Of a stretch of DNA of 64,000 nucleotides, positions 55,542 through 64,000 are shown piece by piece. Numbering within the stretch: position 1 is the stretch's first letter; each line of letters starts with the position of its first letter. Both the position numbers and the translations under genes were made by a program. The stretch covers positions 1-64,000 of the forward strand of contig JADJLB010000001.1 of assembly GCA_016705685.1 (NCBI GenBank), given 5' to 3'. The notes under the pieces are model-generated. The model made no database searches and was not told the DNA's origin. It saw nothing but the letters and a program-made list of their open reading frames with translations. The DNA is from Propionivibrio sp. Lineage in GTDB: Bacteria > Pseudomonadota > Gammaproteobacteria > Burkholderiales > Rhodocyclaceae.

Positions 55542-56420
55542 ATGCGTAAGAATCTGTTTATCTTGTTGCTGGCGATGGGTACGGCGGCCCTGTCGCCGGC
55601 GCACGCCGGTACGTGGGCGCAGGCCGATGCGTACAGCCCAAGAGAAGGCTGGGCCTACGGTGCCGATACGGCGACATATCCGGCACTGGCCGGCGAGCCG
55701 GCGGTGTGGGCGCTGGGCGACCTGGACAAGGTCGGCACTGGGGGCGGCGAAGCCCACTCGGGTGTCCCCGGCCCGTGCACCTATTGCTGGTCGGCGGAAA
55801 CGATGGCGCAGGCATTCGCCGCAGTGAATGCGAGCAGCGGCTGGTTGAAGGCCGGCGCCGTGGCGCGTTACAGCGGCGGCGCGGACGCCATGGCTCAGTT
55901 CACCGACACCTTGAATTTCGGGGCCGGCTCAGTGCACTGGGACCTGAACCTCGACACGTTCCGCCACCAGGGTGTTGAAGGCGGCGGGGAGTTGACGTTC
56001 GAGATGGCCTGGCTCACCGGCGACGCGGATTTCCCCTTTGAAACCTTCCTCAGTCTGCTCGTCACCAGCGACGGTTTCTGGCAACTCAACGCATTCGACG
56101 ACTTTTCGACAGGAGCAGATTTCACCGGCATGCACGTGGAGCATGACATGTTCGCACTCTTCCCCTACTCGCGCGATCTGGTGGTGACGCTGCGCACCCG
56201 GGCGGACTGCACCAATTCGTTCGTCGAGACGGATTGCAGCGCGGAAATGGATGCCACGCACTCGGCGTACCTCGGCCTGACCGGCGACTTCAGCTCGTCC
56301 AACGGCTACGACTATCTCGGATTGTCGGCGCCGAGCTCGGTCCCCGAACCGACGACCTTGATGCTCAGCCTGCTGGGGCTGGCTGCGCTGGCTAGGCGCC
56401 GCGGCCGCGCCGACCGATAG
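55542..56420 (+). CDS. PEP-CTERM sorting-signal protein
   Basis: This 292-residue exported protein has a signal peptide (MRKNLFILLLAMGTAALSPAHA), an unfamiliar beta-rich middle and a C-terminal PEP-CTERM: VPEPTTLMLSLLGLAALARR with following basic residues, cut by exosortase. Cys pairs (CTYC and CTNSFVETDC) may form disulfides. The ribosome binding site GGGAGGG precedes the ATG at 55542; longer upstream frames lack one. The protein is probably attached to or released at the cell surface in an exopolysaccharide context. Confidence 0.92.
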   Translation: MRKNLFILLLAMGTAALSPAHAGTWAQADAYSPREGWAYGADTATYPALAGEPAVWALGDLDKVGTGGGEAHSGVPGPCTYCWSAETMAQAFAAVNASSGWLKAGAVARYSGGADAMAQFTDTLNFGAGSVHWDLNLDTFRHQGVEGGGELTFEMAWLTGDADFPFETFLSLLVTSDGFWQLNAFDDFSTGADFTGMHVEHDMFALFPYSRDLVVTLRTRADCTNSFVETDCSAEMDATHSAYLGLTGDFSSSNGYDYLGLSAPSSVPEPTTLMLSLLGLAALARRRGRADR

Positions 56421-56429
56421 ATTCAGGAC

Positions 56430-56464
56430 GCTGGGCCAAGGTCGGTCGGCTTGCCCAGCCTTTT
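56430..56464 (+). terminator. Rho-independent terminator after the PEP-CTERM gene
   Basis: GCTGGGC (56430-56436) pairs with GCCCAGC (56453-56459); AAG and CTT extend the stem past one bulged C. CTTTT follows the stem. It lies nine bases after the stop at 56420. Confidence 0.65.
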
Positions 56465-56550
56465 GAACCGCCTGGCGCAGACCATTCAGTCTTGAGCGAC
56501 TCCGACCTGAGCGTACAAGCTCGGTTGTGTCTCGCAGCACATGGAAGTCT

Positions 56551-59500
56551 CTACATGCTCCGCCGGTACTGCCCGCCGACTTCGTAGAGCGCGGTGGTGA
56601 TCTGGCCGAGCGAGCAGACGCGAACGGCATCGATCAGCACGGCAAAGACGTTGCCGTTGTCGATGACGGTTTGCTTGAGCCGGTCGAGCATCGCGCCAGA
56701 GGCCCCGGCATTGCGCTCGTGAAAGTCGCGCAGGCGGGTGATCTGCGACTGCTTCTCCTCTTCGGTCGAACGCGCCATTTCGATCTCGATCTGCGCGTCG
56801 CCCTTCGGGTTGCGGAAGGTGTTGACGCCGATGATCGGGTACGAGCCGTCGTGCTTCTTGCTCTCGTAGTAGAGTGATTCTTCCTGAATCTTGCTGCGCT
56901 GATAGCCGCTTTCCATGGCGCCGAGCACGCCGCCGCGCGAAGCGATGGCTTCGAATTCCTTGAGCACCGCTTCTTCGACCAGATCGGTCAGCTCGTCGAT
57001 GATGAACGATCCCTGGTTTGGATTCTCGTTCATCGCCAGACCCCACTCGCGGTTGATCACCAGCTGGATGGCCATGGCGCGGCGCACGCTCTCCTCGGTC
57101 GGCGTGGTAATCGCTTCGTCATAAGCGTTGGTATGCAGCGAGTTGCAATTGTCATAGATGGCGATCAGCGCCTGCAGCGTCGTGCGGATGTCGTTGAAGG
57201 CCATTTCCTGCGCGTGCAGCGAGCGCCCCGAGGTCTGGATGTGGTACTTGAGCTTCTGGCTGCGCTCGTTGGCGCCGTACTTGTTCTTCATCGCCACCGC
57301 CCAGATGCGGCGGGCGACGCGGCCGATCACCGAGTATTCCGGGTCCATGCCGTTGGAGAAGAAGAACGACAGGTTGGGTGCGAAGTCGTCGATCTGCATG
57401 CCGCGCGCGAGATACGCTTCGACGTAAGTAAAGCCGTTGGCCAAGGTGAAGGCCAGTTGCGAAACCGGATTGGCGCCGGCTTCGGCGATGTGGTAACCGG
57501 AGATCGACACCGAGTAGAAGTTGCCGATGTCGTGATGAACGAAGTATTCCTGAATGTCGCCCATCATCTTCAGCGCAAATTCGGTCGAGAAAATGCACGT
57601 GTTCTGGCCCTGGTCTTCCTTCAGGATGTCGGCCTGCACCGTGCCGCGCATCGACGCGAATACCCACTCGCGGATCTTCTGCGCTTCGTCTTCGGTCGGC
57701 TCGCGGCCATTGTCCAGCTTGAACTTGTCGATCTGCTGATCGATCGCGGTGTTGAAATAGAACGCCAGAATGATCGGCGCCGGTCCGTTGATCGTGAGCG
57801 AAACCGAGGTGGTCGGCGCGCACAGATCGAAGCCGTCGAACAACACCTTCATGTCGTCGAGCGTGGCGATCGAAACGCCCGAGTTGCCGACCTTGCCGTA
57901 GATGTCCGGCCGCTCGTCGGGGTCGCAGCCGTACAGCGTCACCGAGTCGAATGCCGTCGACAGGCGCTTGGCCGGCATGCCCTCGGAGACGCGCTTGAAG
58001 CGGCGATTGGTGCGGAAGGCGTCACCCTCGCCGGCAAACATGCGCGTCGGGTCTTCGTTCTCGCGCTTGAACGCAAAGACGCCGGCGGTGAAGGGGAACG
58101 ATCCCGGAACGTTTTCCTTCATCAGGAAGCGCAGCACTTCGCCTTCGTCGGCATACGTCGGCAGCGCGACCTTGCGGATTCGCGAGCCGGAAAGCGAAGT
58201 GTGGGTCAGCCTGGTGCGGATCTCCTTGTCGCGGATCTTCACGACGTATTCGTCCTGCGCGTAGAGTTCGTCGGTCTTCGGCCACATTTCAAGCAGCTTC
58301 TTCGCCCGCGGATCGAGCTGGCCGTCTTTCAACGCAATCAGTTCATCGAAATCGGCGGCCGACTTGCCGCAATCCTCGAACAAAGCTTTGGCTGTGCGCA
58401 GCGATTGCCGCTCGCGGGCGATCGTCGCCTGCTGCGCCGTGTGCGCGTGATAGACGCGCACCGCCTCGGCGACCTCGGCCAGATAGCGCGTGCGCTGTGC
58501 CGGAACGATGGCGCGCTGGTCCGACGAATGCCGGACCGAAACGACGGGCAACTTGCCCGGCTTTGCCTTCAGGCCGAACGACTGCAATTTCGGCAGCAGC
58601 GCCTGGTACAGCGCCGTCACGCCGTCGTCATTGAAGCGCGCGGCCATGGTGCCGAAAACCGGCATTTCCGCAACGGCGGTGCCGAAGGCTTCGTGGTTGC
58701 GCTGGTACTGCTTGCGCACATCGCGCAGCGCATCGTCGGCGCCCTTGCGGTCGAATTTGTTGATCGCCACGAAATCGGCGAAGTCGAGCATGTCGATCTT
58801 TTCCAGTTGGGACGCGGCGCCGAACTCCGGCGTCATGACGTACAGCGAGACGTCGACCAGCGGCACGATGGCGGCGTTGCCCTGACCGATGCCGGAGGTT
58901 TCGACGATGACGAAATCGAATCCGGCCAGCTTGCACGCGGCGATCACTTCGGGCAATGCCGACGAGATTTCGGAGCCGGTGTCACGCGTCGCTAGCGAGC
59001 GCATGTAGATGTTCGGATGCTCGATGGCGTTCATGCGGATGCGGTCACCCAGCAAGGCGCCGCCGGTACGCTTGCGCGACGGATCAATCGAAACGATGGC
59101 CAGCTTGATGCTGTCGTCCTGATCGAGCCGGAAGCGGCGCACCAGCTCGTCGGTCAGCGAGGACTTGCCGGCGCCGCCGGTGCCGGTAATGCCGAGCGTC
59201 GGAATTTTGAGTCCCGCCGCTGCTTCGAGGATTTGCTGGCGCAGCGATTCATCATAGGCGCCGTTCTCCAGCGCGGTGATGATGCGCGCCAAACTGCGGC
59301 GGTTGCCGCTCTTCAAGGCGCCCAGCACCACCTCGGAATCTTGCGGCGCCAGCATCGTGAGGTCGGTGTCGGACTGTGCCACGAGGTCGTTGATCATCCC
59401 TTGCAGGCCCATCGACTGGCCGTCTTCCGGCGCGTAAAGGCGGGTCACGCCGTAGTCGTGCAGTTCCTTGATCTCGGAGGGCACGATCACGCCGCCACCA

Positions 59501-59817
59501 CCGCCAAAAACCTTGATGTTCTCGCCGCCGCCGGCCCGTAACAGGTCGATCATGTATTTGAAAAACTCGAGGTGGCCGCCCTGGTACGAGGTGATGGCGA
59601 TGCCCTGAACGTCTTCCTGCAGCGCCGCGTTGACGATCTCCTGTACCGAGCGGTTGTGCCCCAGGTGGATCACTTCGGCGCCGGTAGCCTGCAGGATGCG
59701 GCGCATGATGTTGATCGACGCGTCGTGACCGTCAAAGAGCGCGGCAGCGCTGACGAACCGCACCTTATGTTTGGGTTTGTAAGGGACAAGTAGCTTGGCA
59801 ACGGAAAGGTCGGTCAT
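56551..59817 (-). CDS. icmF: Fused isobutyryl-CoA mutase (IcmF)
   Basis: This 1088-residue B12 enzyme isomerises isobutyryl-CoA and butyryl-CoA. The order is B12-binding domain (residues 18-145, [11 protein letters not shown] with His31), G-protein chaperone domain (Walker A GTGGAGKS at 212-219), then the mutase TIM barrel. The length matches IcmF; a standard methylmalonyl-CoA mutase is smaller and split. The AraC-type gene upstream is divergent (gap 150 bp) and may control it. Confidence 0.93.
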   Translation of the reverse strand: MTDLSVAKLLVPYKPKHKVRFVSAAALFDGHDASINIMRRILQATGAEVIHLGHNRSVQEIVNAALQEDVQGIAITSYQGGHLEFFKYMIDLLRAGGGENIKVFGGGGGVIVPSEIKELHDYGVTRLYAPEDGQSMGLQGMINDLVAQSDTDLTMLAPQDSEVVLGALKSGNRRSLARIITALENGAYDESLRQQILEAAAGLKIPTLGITGTGGAGKSSLTDELVRRFRLDQDDSIKLAIVSIDPSRKRTGGALLGDRIRMNAIEHPNIYMRSLATRDTGSEISSALPEVIAACKLAGFDFVIVETSGIGQGNAAIVPLVDVSLYVMTPEFGAASQLEKIDMLDFADFVAINKFDRKGADDALRDVRKQYQRNHEAFGTAVAEMPVFGTMAARFNDDGVTALYQALLPKLQSFGLKAKPGKLPVVSVRHSSDQRAIVPAQRTRYLAEVAEAVRVYHAHTAQQATIARERQSLRTAKALFEDCGKSAADFDELIALKDGQLDPRAKKLLEMWPKTDELYAQDEYVVKIRDKEIRTRLTHTSLSGSRIRKVALPTYADEGEVLRFLMKENVPGSFPFTAGVFAFKRENEDPTRMFAGEGDAFRTNRRFKRVSEGMPAKRLSTAFDSVTLYGCDPDERPDIYGKVGNSGVSIATLDDMKVLFDGFDLCAPTTSVSLTINGPAPIILAFYFNTAIDQQIDKFKLDNGREPTEDEAQKIREWVFASMRGTVQADILKEDQGQNTCIFSTEFALKMMGDIQEYFVHHDIGNFYSVSISGYHIAEAGANPVSQLAFTLANGFTYVEAYLARGMQIDDFAPNLSFFFSNGMDPEYSVIGRVARRIWAVAMKNKYGANERSQKLKYHIQTSGRSLHAQEMAFNDIRTTLQALIAIYDNCNSLHTNAYDEAITTPTEESVRRAMAIQLVINREWGLAMNENPNQGSFIIDELTDLVEEAVLKEFEAIASRGGVLGAMESGYQRSKIQEESLYYESKKHDGSYPIIGVNTFRNPKGDAQIEIEMARSTEEEKQSQITRLRDFHERNAGASGAMLDRLKQTVIDNGNVFAVLIDAVRVCSLGQITTALYEVGGQYRRSM

Positions 59818-59967
59818 GAGGATATGGCTCCACGAGAATCAAAATACATGCAGGTGTACTCATCATAGGAAGCCGGAACCAATAAAGCCATTGCCCGCAG
59901 TGCCTTCAATCATGTAAATTCTGCCAAAGTGGAATATCCCGCAAATACACGGCTCTAGGCCTATCCA

Positions 59968-61077
59968 ATGACTAATCCTGATAAATCTGCCAAGGACTCT
60001 TTCAGGGTAGCCGGTGAGATCGTTGGCGCTGCTGGCGATCAACCCGGCGGGCAGCGCCCGCGGGCTACGGTCGCCATCGGCTTTGTCACTGGCATGCTAT
60101 CCGGTTTGCTGGACAAGGGAATCGACAGCGCACCCTTGCTGGAAGCCACCGGCATTGCCGCAACAGTTCTCGAAGATCCAGCAGCGCGTGTACCGGTCGA
60201 TCGTTACGCCGCGCTTTACACCTTACTCAATCACCAGCTCGACGATGAAGCGTTTGGATTGTTCCCTACGCCGATGCGCTGCGGCAGCTACGAGTTTCTC
60301 TGTCGCAGCGTCATCACGGCGCCGACCCTGGCCGATGCGCTGGAACGCAGTTCGCGCTTCCTACGCCTGGTCCTCCCAGACTTGGCCGTGTCGCTTGGGC
60401 GCGATCATGGCGAAGCGCGGCTGCGCATCGTCGAAACCCGCCCACTGGACATTGGACGCGTCTTCGCCTTCGAATGGCTGTTGCGTTTGCTGCATGGTCT
60501 GAGTTCTTGGCTGGTGGGCATCCGCATCGTGCTCGACGCGGTCGCCTTCCCCTACCCGCGCCCTGCACACGCCGACGACTACGCGCTGATCTACACGGCA
60601 AATTCGACATTTGCGGATGACGCTAGCGGTGGGGCACTGATCGCCACCTTTGCCGCCAACCTGCTCGACCTGCCAATTCGCCGCGATGAAGCGGCATTGA
60701 AGTCGTTTCTCGTCGGTGCGCCGGGCAAGCTGACTTTGCTTTATCGACGCGACCGGGAAATGGTGCTGCGCGTACGCAACTGTCTGCGCGACGCCTTGCC
60801 GGAAGCCAAGCCGCTCGCCGAAGTTGCCGGGGAACTTCATCTTTCGCCGCGCACCCTGCATCGCCGGCTTGAAGACGAAGGATCGAGTTTTCAAGCGATC
60901 AAGGACAGCCTCCGTCGCGACCTGGCGATCGACCGGCTGGATAAGACGCAGCAACCGCTCGCGCGTATCGCCGCCGATCTTGGCTTCGCCGATCCTTCGG
61001 CGTTTTACCGGGCTTTTGTGAGCTGGACCGGGATGGCGCCGGCGCACTACCGAAAGCGCTTGCGACGCATGGTGTAA
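59968..61077 (+). CDS. AraC-family transcriptional regulator
   Basis: This 369-residue regulator has an arabinose-binding-type N-terminal domain of the group that includes OruR/ArgR-like regulators, and an AraC HTH (LHLSPRTLHRRLEDEGSSFQAIK, then ADLGFADPSAFYRAFVSWTGMAPAHYRKRL) at the C-terminus. The likely target is the divergent icmF gene, inferred from position. Confidence 0.9.
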   Translation: MTNPDKSAKDSFRVAGEIVGAAGDQPGGQRPRATVAIGFVTGMLSGLLDKGIDSAPLLEATGIAATVLEDPAARVPVDRYAALYTLLNHQLDDEAFGLFPTPMRCGSYEFLCRSVITAPTLADALERSSRFLRLVLPDLAVSLGRDHGEARLRIVETRPLDIGRVFAFEWLLRLLHGLSSWLVGIRIVLDAVAFPYPRPAHADDYALIYTANSTFADDASGGALIATFAANLLDLPIRRDEAALKSFLVGAPGKLTLLYRRDREMVLRVRNCLRDALPEAKPLAEVAGELHLSPRTLHRRLEDEGSSFQAIKDSLRRDLAIDRLDKTQQPLARIAADLGFADPSAFYRAFVSWTGMAPAHYRKRLRRMV

Positions 61078-61085
61078 CCCGCTGC

Positions 61086-61130
61086 TATAAAAAGCACGCA
61101 GCCCTCGACGCGTTTTAGCGTGGAGGGCTG
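61086..61130 (-). terminator. rRNA operon terminator
   Basis: CAGCCCTC (61099-61106) pairs with GAGGGCTG (61123-61130), extended inward by ACGC/GCGT. On the minus strand the stem is followed by GCTTTTTATAG. It ends the rRNA operon just after 5S. Confidence 0.85.
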
Positions 61131-61146
61131 GGTGGGGGGATGGGGA

Positions 61147-61261
61147 GCCTGGCGGTGACCTACTTTCGCACACGTAGTATGCACTATCATCGGCGCGACT
61201 TCGTTTCACGGTCCTGTTCGAGATGGGAAGGGGTGGGTCCAAAGTGCTATGGCCGCCAAGC
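61147..61261 (-). rRNA. rrf: 5S rRNA
   Basis: The minus strand reads as bacterial 5S, containing CCCATCTCGAACAGGACCGTG and the terminal stem GCTTGGCGG/CCGCCAGGC. It lies about 110 bp after 23S. Ends are approximate. Confidence 0.95.
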
Positions 61262-61709
61262 ATAACCGGGATCACGGCGTGCTGTTGGGCACGTCGTGCA
61301 AAATGGGAAGAAGGGGTTTTACAGCATTTGGTTGTGATTTGCATTAAGCACAGAGTTGCTGCTTAAGGTTATAGGATCAAGCCACACGGGCAATTAGTAT
61401 CAGTTAGCTTAACGCATTGCTGCGCTTCCACACCTGACCTATCAACGTTGTGGTCTTCAACGACCCTTCAGGGGGATCGAGTCCCCGGGGAAATCTTATC
61501 TTAAGGCGAGTTTCACGCTTAGATGCTTTCAGCGTTTATCTCTTCCGAACTTAGCTACCCGGCGATACGACTGGCGTCATAACCGGTACACCAGAGGTTC
61601 GTCCACTCCGGTCCTCTCGTACTAGGAGCAGGTCCCTTCAAATTTCCAGCGCCCACGGCAGATAGGGACCAAACTGTCTCACGACGTTTTAAACCCAGCT
61701 CACGTACCA

Positions 61710-61742
<33 letters not shown>

Positions 61743-61747
61743 GGCTA

Positions 61748-61787
<40 letters not shown>

Positions 61788-61816
61788 ACCGCCGTCGATA
61801 TGAACTCTTGGGCGGT

Positions 61817-61919
<103 letters not shown>

Positions 61920-62007
61920 GGGTCTCGCAGTCAAGCACGCTTATGCCATTGCACTAATAGCACGATGTCCGACCGTACCTAGCGTACCTTCGTACTCCTC
62001 CGTTACA

Positions 62008-62039
<32 letters not shown>

Positions 62040-62194
62040 TACCATGCACGGTCCCAGACCCGGATTCACGGGCCATGGTTAGAACCTCAAACAAACCAGG
62101 GTGGTATTTCAAGGTTGGCTCCACGCGAACTAGCGTCCACGCTTCAAAGCCTCCCACCTATCCTACACAGACCGGTTCAAAGTCCAATGCAAAG

Positions 62195-62229
<35 letters not shown>

Positions 62230-62299
62230 CGCGGGGAGATTGCATCTTCACAAACATTTCAACTTCGCTGAGTCTCAGGAGGAGACAGTGTGGCCATCG

Positions 62300-62393
<94 letters not shown>

Positions 62394-62417
62394 CAAGAGC
62401 TTGCACCCCATCACTTA

Positions 62418-62452
<35 letters not shown>

Positions 62453-63083
62453 GTCCACTTTCGTGTTTGCAGAGTGCTGTGTTTTTATTAAACAGTCGCA
62501 GCCACCATTTCACTGCAACCCTTTCGGCCTTCGCCCGCGAGGGGCTACAACCTACCAGGGCGCACCTTCTCCCGAAGTTACGGTGCTAATTTGCCGAGTT
62601 CCTTCTCCTGAGTTCTCTCAAGCGCCTTAGAATTCTCATCCTGCCCACCTGTGTCGGTTTGCGGTACGGTCTCTTCATAACTGAAGCTTAGAGGCTTTTC
62701 TTGGAAGCAGGGTATCAATCACTTCGCGGTACAAGACCACTCGTTATCACGCCTCATCTTAGCCCAGCGGATTTGCCTACCGGGCACGACTACACGCTTG
62801 AACCGGGACATCCAACACCCGGCTGACCTAACCTTCTCCGTCCCCCCATCGCATTACAAAGAGGTACTGGACTATTAACCAGTTTCCCATCGACTACGCA
62901 TTTCTGCCTCGCCTTAGGGGCCGACTCACCCTGCGCCGATGAACGTTGCGCAGGAAACCTTGGGCTTTCGGCGAGGGCGCTTTTCACGCCCTTTATCGCT
63001 ACTCATGTCAGCATTCGCACTTCTGATACCTCCAGCATCCGTTACCAGACACCTTCAACGGCCTACAGAACGCTCTCCTACCA

Positions 63084-63550
63084 TCAGAGGACAGAAGACA
63101 GAGGACAGAGGACAGATTAAAACCCGTCCTCTCGTCACTTCTCTTCTGTTATTTCCAGCTCTTGGCCAAGCCGTTTAACATTCTGGCGATCTCCTGGTAT
63201 TCGTCTCGCCAGGATTGCCATTGGGCTTGGTTTATATAGCCTAGATCAAAACAGTAGCGTATCCACACCCGCATCTCGTCGGCAGAACCGATCGAGATCT
63301 GAATGAACCGCTTGAATTCGGCCGTGGATCGACTTTGTTTGCCAAAGCCTTCCGCCAGATTCGCACAGATGGATTTGCTCGCTCGCCGAATTTGATCGGC
63401 GAGCCCGTATTGCTCTTTTTGCGGAAATTCAAGACTGATGCGATGGACGTCCAAAGAAATACGATACGCCCGCTTGAATACCTCTAGGTCTTCAAACGTA
63501 GCAATCGGTTTGCCTTTTCTGTCATCTGTCATCTGTCTTCTGTCCTCTGA
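63084..63550 (-). other. 23S rRNA intervening sequence (helix-45-like site)
   Basis: A 467-bp insert interrupts the 23S gene. Its arms are inverted repeats at 63084-63115 and 63519-63550, pairing at 30 of 32 bases, and made of 7-bp units (AGAGGAC/CTGTCAT type). The surrounding rRNA (GGTAGGAGAGCGTTCTGTAG on one side, GATGTAACGGGG on the other) places it at helix 45. RNase III normally removes such inserts and leaves 23S in two fragments. Confidence 0.9.
63149..63532 (-). CDS. 23S rRNA intervening-sequence protein, S23/four-helix bundle
   Basis: This 127-residue protein of the S23 four-helix bundle family is read within the 23S insert. Family signs are FEDLEVFKRAYRISLDVHRI near residues 13-32, YGLADQIRRASKSICANLAEGFGKQS near 42-67 and FKRFIQISIGSADEMRVWI. 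The start at 63532 is the first ATG wholly inside the insert; a longer frame reaches 63568 in rRNA flank. These proteins are common in 23S inserts and resemble the Avd protein of diversity-generating elements. No function is proved. Confidence 0.9.
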   Translation of the reverse strand: MTDDRKGKPIATFEDLEVFKRAYRISLDVHRISLEFPQKEQYGLADQIRRASKSICANLAEGFGKQSRSTAEFKRFIQISIGSADEMRVWIRYCFDLGYINQAQWQSWRDEYQEIARMLNGLAKSWK

Positions 63551-63606
63551 TCCGCGATTTCGGTGCATAGTTTGAGCCCCGTTACATCTTCCGCGCAGGA
63601 CGACTC

Positions 63607-63671
<65 letters not shown>

Positions 63672-64000
63672 AGCCTTCCCACCTCGTTTCCCACTTAACT
63701 ATGGCTTGGGGACCTTAATCGGCGGTCTGGGTTGTTTCCCTCTTGACACCGGACGTTAGCACCCGATGTCTGTCTCCCACGCTCGCACTCTTCGGTATTC
63801 GGAGTTTGCAATGGTTTGGTAAGTCGCGATGACCCCCTAGCCATAACAGTGCTCTACCCCCGAAGGTGATACGTGAGGCACTACCTAAATAGTTTTCGGA
63901 GAGAACCAGCTATTTCCAAGTTTGTTTAGTCTTTCACCCCTATCCACAGCTCATCCCCTAATTTTTCAACATTAGTGGGTTCGGACCTCCAGTGCGTGTT

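Noticed and set aside
63084-63115. Short tandem 7-mers as a possible CRISPR array
   Set aside because: Units are contiguous without spacers and have an inverted partner at 63519-63550; they are the arm of the 23S insert.

Overview
The window reads as a chromosomal contig of a GC-rich betaproteobacterium, most likely of the Rhodocyclales type. This rests on gene content: a class II polyphosphate kinase, a DsrE-like protein, glycogen branching enzyme, fused isobutyryl-CoA mutase, OvoA, a PEP-CTERM protein, HDOD regulators and DUF2339/DUF3999 membrane proteins. It is an inference, not a taxonomic assignment. Most genes are intact and tightly packed. The exceptions sit in accessory patches.

Region 1 (1-6.3 kb) is the most interesting accessory island. 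A decayed ImmA/IrrE-UvrD helicase-nuclease gene is followed by an intact four-gene ubiquitin-like conjugation operon with its own candidate promoter. Its genes encode a tandem two-domain ubiquitin-like protein ending in glycine, an E2, a JAMM isopeptidase and an E1. The set corresponds to Bil (bacterial ISG15-like) antiphage operons. Region 2 (6.3-16 kb) is mostly housekeeping: enoyl-CoA hydratase, a bifunctional penicillin-binding protein, a spermidine-synthase-like methyltransferase, a YceI lipoprotein, a Kv-type channel, GFA and VOC enzymes, a HigBA toxin-antitoxin pair with a visible operator, and an SPFH protein.

Region 3 (16-27.4 kb) is a second accessory patch: two coupled ankyrin genes, two small envelope genes, a REP-like hairpin, a low-GC nuclease-like gene flanked by a direct repeat, and a DUF4062-NACHT-membrane NLR-like gene. 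The NLR-like gene lies between the complete DUF3999 gene and a diverged second copy of the DUF3999 3' end, which looks like the scar of an insertion.

Region 4 (27.5-56.5 kb) is mainly core. It holds ppk2, a sensor with GGDEF and EAL domains, DsrE, glgB, a TusA-like protein, an AttEFGH-like export locus, two HDOD paralogues bracketing thioredoxin/ovoA/NYN/rlmN-like genes, a TPR protein, DUF1345, a DUF1800-DUF1501 pair, purT, a LuxR-type regulator and a PEP-CTERM protein. At 41.28-41.64 kb a T-poor, poly-G insert between 14-bp direct repeats interrupts the thioredoxin-like gene and looks like an assembly artefact.

Region 5 (56.5-64 kb) holds icmF with a divergent AraC regulator, then the 3' end of an rRNA operon on the minus strand: terminator, 5S and a partial 23S. 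The 23S gene carries a helix-45-like intervening sequence encoding an S23 four-helix-bundle protein. No CRISPR array, integrase, insertion-sequence transposase or tRNA gene was recognised.
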